From Pseudomonadota bacterium (GTDB taxonomy: Bacteria > Pseudomonadota > Alphaproteobacteria > ATCC43930 > CGMCC-115725): a stretch of 5,981 nt of DNA. The stretch lies in the NCBI GenBank assembly GCA_021790295.1, contig JAJYIC010000171.1, positions 1-5,981 of the forward strand. Reading direction: 5' to 3'. The notes beneath the pieces were generated by a model. It did no database searches and was not told the origin of the DNA. It saw only the letters and a list, made by a program, of their open reading frames with translations. Positions 1 through 5,279 of this stretch are shown here, in pieces; the stretch's first letter is position 1, and each line of letters opens with the position of its first letter. The translations under genes were made by a program, and so were the position numbers.

Positions 1-387
1 TATCCCCGCCTTTTCGCAATCCGGCCACAGCTAACCCATCGTCCCGTCGCTCGCCCGATTCCGCTTATGAGGCTGCAAAAGGGAATATCGGAGGCCGAGC
101 ATCCCCGGGCGGGCTTTCCAGCCGTCGATAAGAGAGCGGCTTTCGGGCTTATCGAGAGGGATCTGCCCCAAGATCGCAAAGCGGTTCGGGTATTTCCTCG
201 CCGCCGCCTCGGCAAGCGCGCCCGAGTTCGGGTCCCATCCCGGAGGATGGATGACCGCGGCGTCGACGCCGGCTTCAGCCATCTCTTCGAGGCACTCCTC
301 CGCCGTGAATTCGGCCACCTGCCGGTGCAGTTCGTTGCCGGGCTTGCCGCCTGTCCACAAATGGATTTGCGCGTCGATGATCTTCAT
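1..387 (-). pseudogene. Amidohydrolase-2 family metal-dependent hydrolase, interrupted by in-frame TAG, 3' end outside window
   Basis: The N-terminal part of a TIM-barrel hydrolase of the amidohydrolase-2 type. It starts MKIIDAQIHLW and continues with the family-like stretches AGVDAAVIHPPGWDP, KYPNRFAILGQIPLD and GMLGLRYSLLQPH. The uninterrupted frame covers 31-387 (118 residues) and stops at TAG (31-33). The same frame stays open to base 1 and reads LWPDCEKAGI, which resembles the family's usual continuation WLWPxAEKAGxP, so the TAG stands where Trp (TGG) is expected. Intact relatives are roughly 270-300 residues. I chose the ATG at 385-387 because an AGGGACAAAAGG-like ribosome site precedes it and the conserved beta-1 strand begins there; a TTG at 424-426 is possible but less likely. 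The upstream CMD gene ends 35 bases before this ATG on the same strand, so the two are probably co-transcribed. The usual DxHxH metal motif reads D-A-Q-I-H, with Gln for the first His. The substrate is unknown; it may be a lactone or cyclic ester. Confidence 0.72.
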
Positions 388-422
388 CGCCTTTTGTCCC
401 TTGCGCTCGCGACCCCGCACCC

Positions 423-983
423 TCAAGGCGCCAAACCGGGCGCGCCGGCGGCAACGTCGTAAAAGGCGAGAGTGAAGGAAGCCGCGGTGTAATAACCCAT
501 CAGAACGATGACGTCGGAAACGCCGTCGTGGCCGAGAAGCGCGAGCGCGCGCCGGTAAAGTCCCTCGCCGATCCAGCGCGCGCCGAGAAGGGCCGAGGCC
601 GTCTCATAGACGATCTGTTCGCGCGGATCGGAAAACGAAACGGGAAGCCCGGCAACGAGCGCGTCCACCGTCTCAGCAGGAAGCCCCGCTTCTTTGCCGT
701 GCCGTTCATGGGCGGCGAGAGGATAAGCCGAATGCCATTTGCCGGTCACGAGAACGACCGCGATCTCGCGCTCTCTCAGCGAAAGGGAGAAGCCTGCGGG
801 TTGGAGATAGGCGCCAAGAGGAGCGAGAAGCTTTGCCAGCTTTGCATTCTCCACCCAGATCTTGGTCGGCCCCGGCAGGCGGCCGCGGTTTTCGATGAGA
901 GAGCGGTATGCCTCCTGTTGCTCCGCCGTCATCTCGTCGTATGGGATCTCGGCGTAGCGGCCGAAGGTCGGGGTTCGGGTCAT
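423..983 (-). CDS. Carboxymuconolactone decarboxylase (CMD) family protein
   Basis: A complete 186-residue gene, ATG at 981-983 and TGA at 423-425. The N-terminal segment PYDEMTAEQQEAYRSL followed by RLPGP is typical of the longer CMD-family proteins. The CMD core follows: LSLREREIAVVLVTGKW (about 67-83), the His-containing helix LAAHERHGKEAGL (89-101), and a C-terminal half with DPREQIVYE and LLGHDGVSDVIVLMGYY. There is no AhpD-type CxxC redox pair, so a peroxidase role is unlikely. Many relatives have Tyr-Glu-Trp before the His helix, whereas here it is Tyr-Pro-Leu (87-89), so chemistry should not be assumed. Family members include 4-carboxymuconolactone decarboxylase of the protocatechuate branch of the beta-ketoadipate pathway, but most, like this one, have no known substrate. 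A GAGGATGGAA-like site lies upstream. It is divergent from the VOC gene and leads into the amidohydrolase gene. Confidence 0.88.
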   Translation of the reverse strand: MTRTPTFGRYAEIPYDEMTAEQQEAYRSLIENRGRLPGPTKIWVENAKLAKLLAPLGAYLQPAGFSLSLREREIAVVLVTGKWHSAYPLAAHERHGKEAGLPAETVDALVAGLPVSFSDPREQIVYETASALLGARWIGEGLYRRALALLGHDGVSDVIVLMGYYTAASFTLAFYDVAAGAPGLAP

Positions 984-1152
984 CGTTGCGTTCCATCCTC
1001 AAAGCCAAAAGGGGCGGGTTCGCCCGCGGCCCATCCTGCCTTCGGGACCCACGCTCGCCAAGAGCCCTATGGCGGCAGCCGAGGCTTTCCTCGCTTTTTG
1101 CGCAACTCTCGCATAAGCTTTTTGCGGGGAGGCGAGAAAGGGAGCATCGAGG
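984..1152. promoter_or_regulatory. Divergent intergenic region between the CMD and VOC genes
   Basis: This 169-bp gap must hold the promoters of both divergent units. I see no clear -35/-10 pair on either strand. Visible structure includes a ten-base direct repeat, GCTTTTTGCG, at 1093-1102 and 1117-1126 (24 bp start to start, on one helical face), just upstream of the VOC ribosome site. There is also a small GC hairpin GCGGG-TTCG-CCCGC at 1014-1027 on the CMD side. The repeat is placed where a regulator could bind, but that is inference. Confidence 0.4.
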
Positions 1153-1662
1153 ATGACAACCCGCCCACTGTATCTGGGACACGTCAACGTCTATGTGCGC
1201 GATGTCGAGCGCGCGAAAGCCTGGTACGAGGATCTTCTCGGCCTTCACGTCTATGAATATAGCCCTGGGCGCGCGGCCTTCCTTTCGGCCGACCGCGAGC
1301 AGTCGCACGAGGTGGCGTTGATGGCAGTGGGCCCGAAGGCGCCCTTGCAGGAGAAAGGCCAGGTCGGGCTCAACCACATGGCCTGGAGGGTCGAGAGCCT
1401 CGACCAGCTCAAGGCCTTCTACCGCAGCCTCAAAGAGAAAAAGCTGCCGATCGAGGCGATCAACGATCACGGCATCTCTCTCGGCATTTATCTGCGCGAT
1501 CCGGACGGCAATGGGGTCGAGGTCTATTACGAGATGCCGCGGCGGGAGTGGCCGCGCGAAGACCACGTCTTCACCCGCGAACTCGTCGGATCGGGCCGTT
1601 TCCCCGGCCCTTGGGACGAGGAAGTGAGGATCGGCATGATGGCGGGAGCGGGCGCGCGTTAG
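1153..1662 (+). CDS. VOC superfamily (glyoxalase/extradiol dioxygenase fold) metalloprotein
   Basis: A 169-residue protein, ATG at 1153 with AAGGGAG at 1138-1144 as ribosome site, and TAG at 1660-1662. It has the paired beta-alpha-beta-beta-beta modules of the vicinal oxygen chelate fold. Module one begins LGHVNVYVRDVERAKAWYEDLLGL (His10), and module two begins GLNHMAWRVESLDQLKAFY (His75), ending in LRDPDGNGVEVYYE (Glu123). His10, His75 and Glu123 match the His-His-Glu metal triad of catechol 2,3-dioxygenase-like single-unit proteins, so metal binding is likely to be intact. Known members of the superfamily include ring-cleaving dioxygenases, glyoxalase I, isomerases and resistance proteins; the reaction here cannot be assigned. 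After the domain there is a tail of about 30 residues (REWPREDHVFTREL onward) with no recognised domain. The NIPSNAP gene follows 102 bases later in the same reading frame, suggesting one transcript. Confidence 0.9.
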   Translation: MTTRPLYLGHVNVYVRDVERAKAWYEDLLGLHVYEYSPGRAAFLSADREQSHEVALMAVGPKAPLQEKGQVGLNHMAWRVESLDQLKAFYRSLKEKKLPIEAINDHGISLGIYLRDPDGNGVEVYYEMPRREWPREDHVFTRELVGSGRFPGPWDEEVRIGMMAGAGAR

Positions 1663-1752
1663 CCTTCCCATCCGGCGCTTGCGAACCTCCTTCACCCGGG
1701 GCTAGCCTTCCTCTCCTTCTGCGCCAGCGAAGTTGCCGTCATCGGCAGCAAT

Positions 1753-1758
1753 AGGAGG
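1753..1758 (+). promoter_or_regulatory. Shine-Dalgarno site AGGAGG deciding a GTG start
   Basis: A perfect AGGAGG sits six bases before GTG at 1765-1767. It supports GTG as the true start of the NIPSNAP gene. A small inverted repeat TGCCG-TCAT-CGGCA (1734-1747) lies just upstream and could form a hairpin next to the ribosome site. Confidence 0.8.
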
Positions 1759-1764
1759 GGAAAA

Positions 1765-2088
1765 GTGGCCTTTTACGAACTGCGCCGTTACAAGGTTCTT
1801 CCGGGAAAACTCGACGCATGGGTCAAGATCATGGAAGAGGAGATCATCCCCTTCCAGGTGAGCAAGGGCATGGTGATCTGCGGCAGCTTTCGCGGCGAAA
1901 GCGACGAATCGGTCTATGTCTGGCTGCGCCGGTTCGAAAGCGAGGCCCAAAGGGAAGCCCTTTACAAGGCCGTTTACGAAAGCGATCACTGGAAAGAGAA
2001 GATTGCCCCGCGCGTCCCCGACCACCTCGACCGCTCGGCGGCGGTGATTACCCGCATCATCCCGACCGCGAAATCGACGGTGCAATAA
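1765..2088 (+). CDS. NIPSNAP family protein
   Basis: A complete 107-residue protein from GTG (1765) to TAA (2086-2088). The opening FYELRRYKVLPGKLDAW, followed by an amphipathic helix, then a beta strand and VYVWLRRFESEAQREALY, is the usual pattern of the NIPSNAP domain, a ferredoxin-like alpha/beta barrel that normally dimerises. The length is right for a single-domain bacterial member. Bacterial NIPSNAP proteins have no agreed reaction. They commonly occur as small accessory genes in catabolic clusters with hydrolases, dioxygenases and dehydrogenases, as here. The GTG start is fixed by the AGGAGG site. There is no signal peptide or membrane segment, so it is cytoplasmic. It lies between the VOC gene and the membrane protein gene on the same strand. 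Confidence 0.88.
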   Translation: MAFYELRRYKVLPGKLDAWVKIMEEEIIPFQVSKGMVICGSFRGESDESVYVWLRRFESEAQREALYKAVYESDHWKEKIAPRVPDHLDRSAAVITRIIPTAKSTVQ

Positions 2089-2201
2089 GGGCGCTCGGGG
2101 AGCCCCGCATCGAAACGCGCCCTCCTTCTCCGCTCGGAAGGCTTTCCTCATTCTGCGGGAACGGCAGCAGCGAAACCATTTCCCACCACGGCGCAAGGAT
2201 T

Positions 2202-2230
2202 TTGACAGGATCTCTTGCCGCTGATATCCT
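2202..2230 (+). promoter_or_regulatory. Sigma-70-type promoter for the small membrane protein gene
   Basis: A perfect -35 box TTGACA (2202-2207), a 17-bp spacer and TATCCT (2225-2230, four of six to TATAAT). Transcription would begin near 2237, giving a leader of about 15 bases before the ATG at 2252. It is the best promoter match in the window and suggests that the membrane protein gene is transcribed separately from VOC-NIPSNAP. Confidence 0.65.
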
Positions 2231-2251
2231 CTTTTGCTTCCAGGGGGCGCC

Positions 2252-2575
2252 ATGGTCGCTCGAATCCTCTCTACACTCGTCGCGCTCGGTCTTGCGGGCG
2301 GAGCCTATTTCGGCGTGGCGCCCGCGGCGCCCGGCGTCAACCTGCTTTTCGTCTTTCTGCTCTTTGTCGCATTCCTTCTTTGGTTCGAGTGGGAAACGAT
2401 CGAGGCAGGCTATTCCTATCTGGACGAGGGAGAAGGACCGAGCCGCAGAGACCTGCTTTTGCCTTTGACGCGCTTTGCCCCTTTGCTGCGGAGAACGCCG
2501 CCGCGGCCGAAAGACCACCCCGAGGAGCCGCAAGGAGAAAAGGGCGGATCGGAAGGCCTTCGCCGCCGCAAGTGA
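2252..2575 (+). CDS. Small membrane protein with two predicted helices, unknown function
   Basis: A 107-residue protein of no family I recognise. ATG at 2252, preceded by AGGGGG (2242-2247) and a strong promoter; TGA at 2573-2575. An upstream in-frame TTG at 2234 lies before or at the expected transcript start, so the ATG is preferred. Two hydrophobic stretches are seen: residues about 4-23 (ILSTLVALGLAGGAYFGVA) and about 29-46 (VNLLFVFLLFVAFLLWFE), separated by the short Pro/Gly turn PAAPG. After that comes an acidic Trp/Glu patch (FEWETIEAGYSYLDEGEG). The rest is a Pro/Arg/Lys-rich tail without predicted structure (RRTPPRPKDHPEEP, ending GLRRRK), probably cytoplasmic by the positive-inside rule. 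The hydrophobic pattern in this frame only, together with the promoter, argues that the gene is real. It precedes a terminator and is convergent with the HACL-like gene. Confidence 0.65.
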   Translation: MVARILSTLVALGLAGGAYFGVAPAAPGVNLLFVFLLFVAFLLWFEWETIEAGYSYLDEGEGPSRRDLLLPLTRFAPLLRRTPPRPKDHPEEPQGEKGGSEGLRRRK

Positions 2576-2598
2576 GGGCGAAAAGCGCGTGAGGGAAA

Positions 2599-2654
2599 GG
2601 CGGAAGGGAAAGCGCCTTCCGCCCATAAAAAAGGGGCGCCGAGGCGCCCCTTTT
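2599..2654. terminator. Tandem hairpins, bidirectional intrinsic terminator
   Basis: Two inverted repeats lie between convergent genes. The first is GGCGGAAGG (2599-2607) with CCTTCCGCC (2615-2623), a perfect 9-bp stem with a 7-base loop. The second is GGGGCGCC (2633-2640) with GGCGCCCC (2643-2650), flanked by A6 at 2627-2632 and T4 at 2651-2654, so it has a U-tract in either direction. It would end the membrane protein transcript on plus and the HACL-like transcript on minus. A weaker inverted repeat CGATCC/GGATCG (2674-2700) lies just after the HACL-like stop. Confidence 0.85.
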
Positions 2655-2712
2655 CTCGTTTCCTCTGGCCCTGCGATCCCCCCTCATAAAGCGAGGATCG
2701 GGGCGCAGACGG

Positions 2713-4371
2713 TCAACTATGCCAGCGGAACTGCTGAGGCTTTCTGTCGGCGCCTTGAGAGATCTTGACATTGACGAGGGCAGGGCCTCTGAAGTTCATC
2801 GCCTCTTCGAGAGCCCCTTTGAGGTCTTTCGGGTCATCGACGTAAAAGCCTTTGCCGCCGAAGGCCTCCATCATCTTGTCGTAACGCGCGCCCCAGATGA
2901 GGGCGTTGGCTTTCAAGTTCTTGAGAGGCTCGGGCGGGATCTCGGGCATGCCGGGGCCGATGCCGCCGTTGTTGAAGACGACGATTTTCACCGGCAGGCC
3001 ATAACGGCACACCGTCTCCATCTCCATCCCGGAAAAGCCGATCGCCGAGTCGCCGCTGACCGAGATGATCGGACGGTCGGGATGGACGACGGCGGCGGCG
3101 ATGACGAGACCCATGCCGACGCCCATCGTGCCGTAGCTTCCGGCGTCGAGCCTTTCGCGCGGCCTGTGGTTCAAAAGCTGGGTCCTGCCGATATCCATCG
3201 TGTTGGCGCCCTCGCCGATGATGATCGCGTTTTCGGGCACCCAGGGGACGACGTCTCTGAGCGCCCGGTAATAGTTGGCGGGCGCCGAATCGTCATCCTG
3301 CTGCACCTTGACCGCCGCCGCGTTTTCGGCCGCCTTTTTGGCGATCGCGGTGCGCCACGGCGTGTCTTTCGGATAAAACCACTGGCGGCTTCCAAGCGCC
3401 TTGTTGAGCTGGCCGACGATCGCCTTGCCGTCGCCGACAAGCCCCACTTCGGTCGGCTTGTTGTGGCCGATCTCTTCCGCCGCGATGTCGAGCTGGATCA
3501 CCTTGACATCCTTGCTGTAACGCGGCGGCAGGCCGAAATGGAGGATCCAGTTGAAACGCGCGCCCATGAGAAAAACGACGTCGGCCTGCTGGAGGGCGAG
3601 ACTGCGGGCGGCGCCGACCGAAAGAGGATGGCTGTCCGGCAACACCCCTTTGCCCATGGGCGAGGCGAGAAAGGGGAGTTGCGTCCTTTCGATAAAGGCG
3701 CGCACCTCTGCTTCGGCGCGAGACCAGGCCATGCCTTTGCCGACGATGACGAGAGGCCGTTCGGCCCGCTCCAGAACATTGAGCGCGCGTTCGATCTCGT
3801 CCGGCGCCGCCATCGTCCGCGGAGGCTCGGGGCAGCGCGGCAATTGCTCCGCCTTTTCCTCATCGGTCTTGCCGGTGATGATGTCGTCGGGCATGTCGAG
3901 ATAAGAGGCGCCCGGACGGCCATAGATCGAATGACGCACCGCCATCTCGACGTAAAAGGGGATGCGGTGAACATGTTCGACCGCATGGGCGAATTTGCAG
4001 AAAGGCGAGGCGATCAGCACCTGCCGCTCTTCCTGGAAGGCGCCCATGCCGTTGCGCCAGGATTCCGAAGCCCCGCCGATGAGAATCATCGGCCAGCAGT
4101 TCTGCTGCGCGTTGGCAAGCCCGGAAAGGGCGTGAACCACCCCTGGGCCCGAAACCACGATGCAGGCGCCGGGACGGCCGGTCAGATAGCCGACGGCTTG
4201 CGCGGCGTAAGAAGCCGCCTGCTCGTTGCGCATGCCGACATAGGTGATGCCCGCCTTTTGCGCGGCGTCGGCGATCGGTCGGACGGGAAAGCCGACGACA
4301 CCGAACATATAGTCCACGCCTTGTTGTTTGAGGCTCCTTGCCATCAAGGTGGCGCCGTCGACTTCGCTCAT
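2713..4371 (-). CDS. Thiamine diphosphate enzyme of the 2-hydroxyacyl-CoA lyase / oxalyl-CoA decarboxylase group
   Basis: A complete 552-residue ThDP enzyme. ATG at 4369-4371, with AAGGAGG at 4378-4384; TGA at 2713-2715. Domain order: N-terminal PYR domain (about 5-170) with the catalytic Glu50 in MRNEQAASYAA; central domain (about 190-325) with VGKGMAW and MGARFNWILHFG; C-terminal PP domain (about 370-530) with EGANTMDIGRT, LDAGSYGTMGVGMG and the ThDP/Mg motif from GDS (440-442) to NN (467-468). The stretches GARxNWxLxxG, EGANTMDIGRT and YDKMMEAFGGKGF are shared with oxalyl-CoA decarboxylase and HACL1, and the tail RKPQQFRW resembles the HACL end. Acetolactate synthase is less likely. Known members make formyl-CoA from oxalyl-CoA or cleave 2-hydroxyacyl-CoA to formyl-CoA plus an aldehyde or ketone. 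After NN the loop reads GGIGPG, where both relatives have a Tyr (GIYxG), so substrate use may differ. No CoA-transferase or acyl-CoA synthetase is in view. Cytoplasmic; monocistronic by its flanking terminators. Confidence 0.88.
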   Translation of the reverse strand: MSEVDGATLMARSLKQQGVDYMFGVVGFPVRPIADAAQKAGITYVGMRNEQAASYAAQAVGYLTGRPGACIVVSGPGVVHALSGLANAQQNCWPMILIGGASESWRNGMGAFQEERQVLIASPFCKFAHAVEHVHRIPFYVEMAVRHSIYGRPGASYLDMPDDIITGKTDEEKAEQLPRCPEPPRTMAAPDEIERALNVLERAERPLVIVGKGMAWSRAEAEVRAFIERTQLPFLASPMGKGVLPDSHPLSVGAARSLALQQADVVFLMGARFNWILHFGLPPRYSKDVKVIQLDIAAEEIGHNKPTEVGLVGDGKAIVGQLNKALGSRQWFYPKDTPWRTAIAKKAAENAAAVKVQQDDDSAPANYYRALRDVVPWVPENAIIIGEGANTMDIGRTQLLNHRPRERLDAGSYGTMGVGMGLVIAAAVVHPDRPIISVSGDSAIGFSGMEMETVCRYGLPVKIVVFNNGGIGPGMPEIPPEPLKNLKANALIWGARYDKMMEAFGGKGFYVDDPKDLKGALEEAMNFRGPALVNVKISQGADRKPQQFRWHS

Positions 4372-4377
4372 CTCGTT

Positions 4378-4384
4378 CCTCCTT
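4378..4384 (-). promoter_or_regulatory. Strong Shine-Dalgarno site AAGGAGG of the HACL-like gene
   Basis: Read on the minus strand, AAGGAGG lies six bases before the ATG at 4369-4371 and fixes the start of the ThDP enzyme. Confidence 0.8.
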
Positions 4385-4399
4385 TTCGCTGCCGCGCGC

Positions 4400-4418
4400 A
4401 GGGCTCATTTCGAGCCCT
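4400..4418 (-). promoter_or_regulatory. Leader hairpin upstream of the HACL-like gene
   Basis: A perfect 7-bp inverted repeat, AGGGCTC (4400-4406) and GAGCCCT (4412-4418), with a 5-base loop. It lies 15 bases upstream of the ribosome site. It has no U-run after it on the minus strand, so it is not a terminator. It could protect the 5' end of the mRNA or be part of an operator; no known riboswitch class is recognised. Confidence 0.4.
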
Positions 4419-4447
4419 CGTATAAAGAGAGCTCATCTCGCGCCGGA

Positions 4448-4462
4448 GATTAGCCGCTAATC
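4448..4462. promoter_or_regulatory. 15-bp palindrome GATTAGC-C-GCTAATC, candidate operator
   Basis: A perfect 7+1+7 palindrome that stands out by its AT content in a GC-rich gap. It lies about 77-91 bases upstream of the HACL-like ATG. A weak -10-like TATACG reads on the minus strand at 4424-4419, which would put the palindrome centre near -43, a place for an activator or repressor dimer. The nearby XRE regulator is an obvious candidate, but the link is inferred. Confidence 0.45.
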
Positions 4463-4506
4463 GGCGAGGAGGAAAAGAATCTCGGCCGCAACCCAGCCGC
4501 GCTGCG

Positions 4507-4590
4507 AAAAAAAGCGCGAAGCTCGTCCCTCTACCCGCAAAGGGACGCGCTCGAGCCTGCGCTTCCCGCAGGGCAGAAAGCGCAGGCTCG
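4507..4590 (-). terminator. Terminator region of the XRE regulator gene (two hairpins plus U7)
   Basis: Read on the minus strand after the XRE stop, a perfect 13-bp inverted repeat comes first: CGAGCCTGCGCTT (4552-4564) and AAGCGCAGGCTCG (4578-4590), with a 13-base loop. A second hairpin follows, with outer arms AGCGCG (4513-4518) and CGCGCT (4546-4551) and inner arms TCCCT/AGGGA. It runs directly into seven T on the minus strand (A7 at 4507-4513). The second is a good intrinsic terminator and separates XRE transcription from the HACL-like gene. Confidence 0.75.
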
Positions 4591-4601
4591 GGTTCGGAGG
4601 T

Positions 4602-4973
4602 TTAGCGGCCGGCGAGAGCGCGAGCGAGCTGGCTCACCGCTTCCTGGTGCTTTTCGTTCGTGATCTCGGCAAAATTGCGTGCGATTTCGAGAAGCATGCG
4701 CTGGTGCGGCGTGATCTGCCGCGCCGGCTCTTCGCCCACCCCTTCGAAAAAGTAGCTGATGGGGGAGTTGAGAGCGTGCGCGATCTCGTACAACCTGCCC
4801 GCCGAAACGCGATTGATCCCGCGCTCGTATTTGTGGGCCTGCTGATAGGTAACGCCGATGGTCTCGGCAAGCTGCTGCTGGGTCAAACCCATCATGATGC
4901 GGCGTTCACGTATGCGCGCCCCGACGTAATCATCGACCGCGGCGGTCGACCGCCCTCTTTTCGGCTTTGCCAT
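4602..4973 (-). CDS. XRE-family helix-turn-helix transcriptional regulator
   Basis: A 123-residue DNA-binding protein. ATG at 4971-4973 with TGAGG just upstream; TAA at 4602-4604. After a basic N-terminus (AKPKRGR), the Cro/CI-type HTH covers about residues 17-77: VGARIRERRIMMGLTQQQLA, the recognition helix region VTYQQAHKYERGINRVSAG, and LYEIAHALNSPISYFFEGV. This architecture, with a short C-terminal helical tail (TPHQRMLLEIARNFAEI), is the small XRE type that is very common in alphaproteobacteria. The tail has no ligand-binding, cupin or peptidase domain, so it is neither a cupin-type metabolic sensor nor a LexA/CI-like cleavable repressor. No toxin partner lies next to it. It is divergent from the IlvD/Edd gene and upstream of the HACL-like gene, so it could control either, but the targets of such regulators are often elsewhere. 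Confidence 0.92.
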   Translation of the reverse strand: MAKPKRGRSTAAVDDYVGARIRERRIMMGLTQQQLAETIGVTYQQAHKYERGINRVSAGRLYEIAHALNSPISYFFEGVGEEPARQITPHQRMLLEIARNFAEITNEKHQEAVSQLARALAGR

Positions 4974-5279
4974 GATGCCTCACTCACTTTCCTTGCTTGC
5001 GGCGCGGCCCTCCGCGCGGGCTCGACGCTCCTTGCGCGCCCGCGCGTCAGGTCTCACCCTCTCTCTTCGATAAACAAAAGATAAGAAGCAAAATTCCCGC
5101 GTTCCAGGCCCGCTCTTGAAAGGGGGAAAAAGGCGGGCCCGCGCTTTCGCACGAATGAGGCAGTTTCGCTATCTTTTCGCGCGCCGGAACCATTTGGCGG
5201 ATGGGCTGAGGCGCGCCTTCTCTTGCCTTTTGGGGCGGCCTCGGCAACCCTTGCGGTCGCCCTTTCAAGGGAGGAAAGG
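4974..5279. other. Divergent intergenic region between the XRE and IlvD/Edd genes
   Basis: This 306-bp stretch holds no gene that I can support. A GC-rich perfect 9-bp inverted repeat, CGCGCGGGC (5013-5021) and GCCCGCGCG (5038-5046), lies in the likely XRE leader. It is followed by an AT-rich island (about 5066-5094, with GATAAACAAAAGATAAG), a likely promoter core for XRE on the minus strand. On the IlvD/Edd side TTTCGC recurs at 5145-5150, 5164-5169 and 5176 (as TTTTCGC), and TATCTT at 5170-5175 is a weak -10 candidate without a good -35. GCGGGCCCGC (5133-5142) is a small palindrome. AAGGGAGG (5267-5274) is the ribosome site for the dehydratase. Confidence 0.5.

Noticed and set aside
31..33. 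Amber recoding (for example pyrrolysine) explaining the TAG in the amidohydrolase
   Set aside because: No tRNA or synthetase gene is in view, the expected residue is Trp, and a one-base nonsense change or read error is simpler. The VOC gene appears to use TAG as a normal stop.
423..983. AhpD-type alkylhydroperoxidase
   Set aside because: The CxxC motif needed for that activity is absent; the protein contains no cysteine pair at the expected helix.
706..1695. A 329-codon minus-strand open frame across the CMD/VOC boundary
   Set aside because: It runs antisense to the VOC gene and in another frame through part of the CMD gene; no motif or plausible composition.
2057..2626. A 189-codon minus-strand open frame over the membrane protein gene
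   Set aside because: Very Arg/Ser-rich composition, and it spans the promoter and terminator of the plus-strand gene.
2719..4425. A 568-codon open frame on plus, antisense to the ThDP enzyme gene
   Set aside because: It is rich in Arg, His, Asp and Gly without domain motifs, and the minus strand here encodes a clear ThDP enzyme with all motifs. Long antisense frames are expected in GC-rich genes.
4602..4973. XRE protein as antitoxin or phage repressor
   Set aside because: No small toxin gene is adjacent, no peptidase or CI-like C-terminal domain is present, and no phage genes are nearby.
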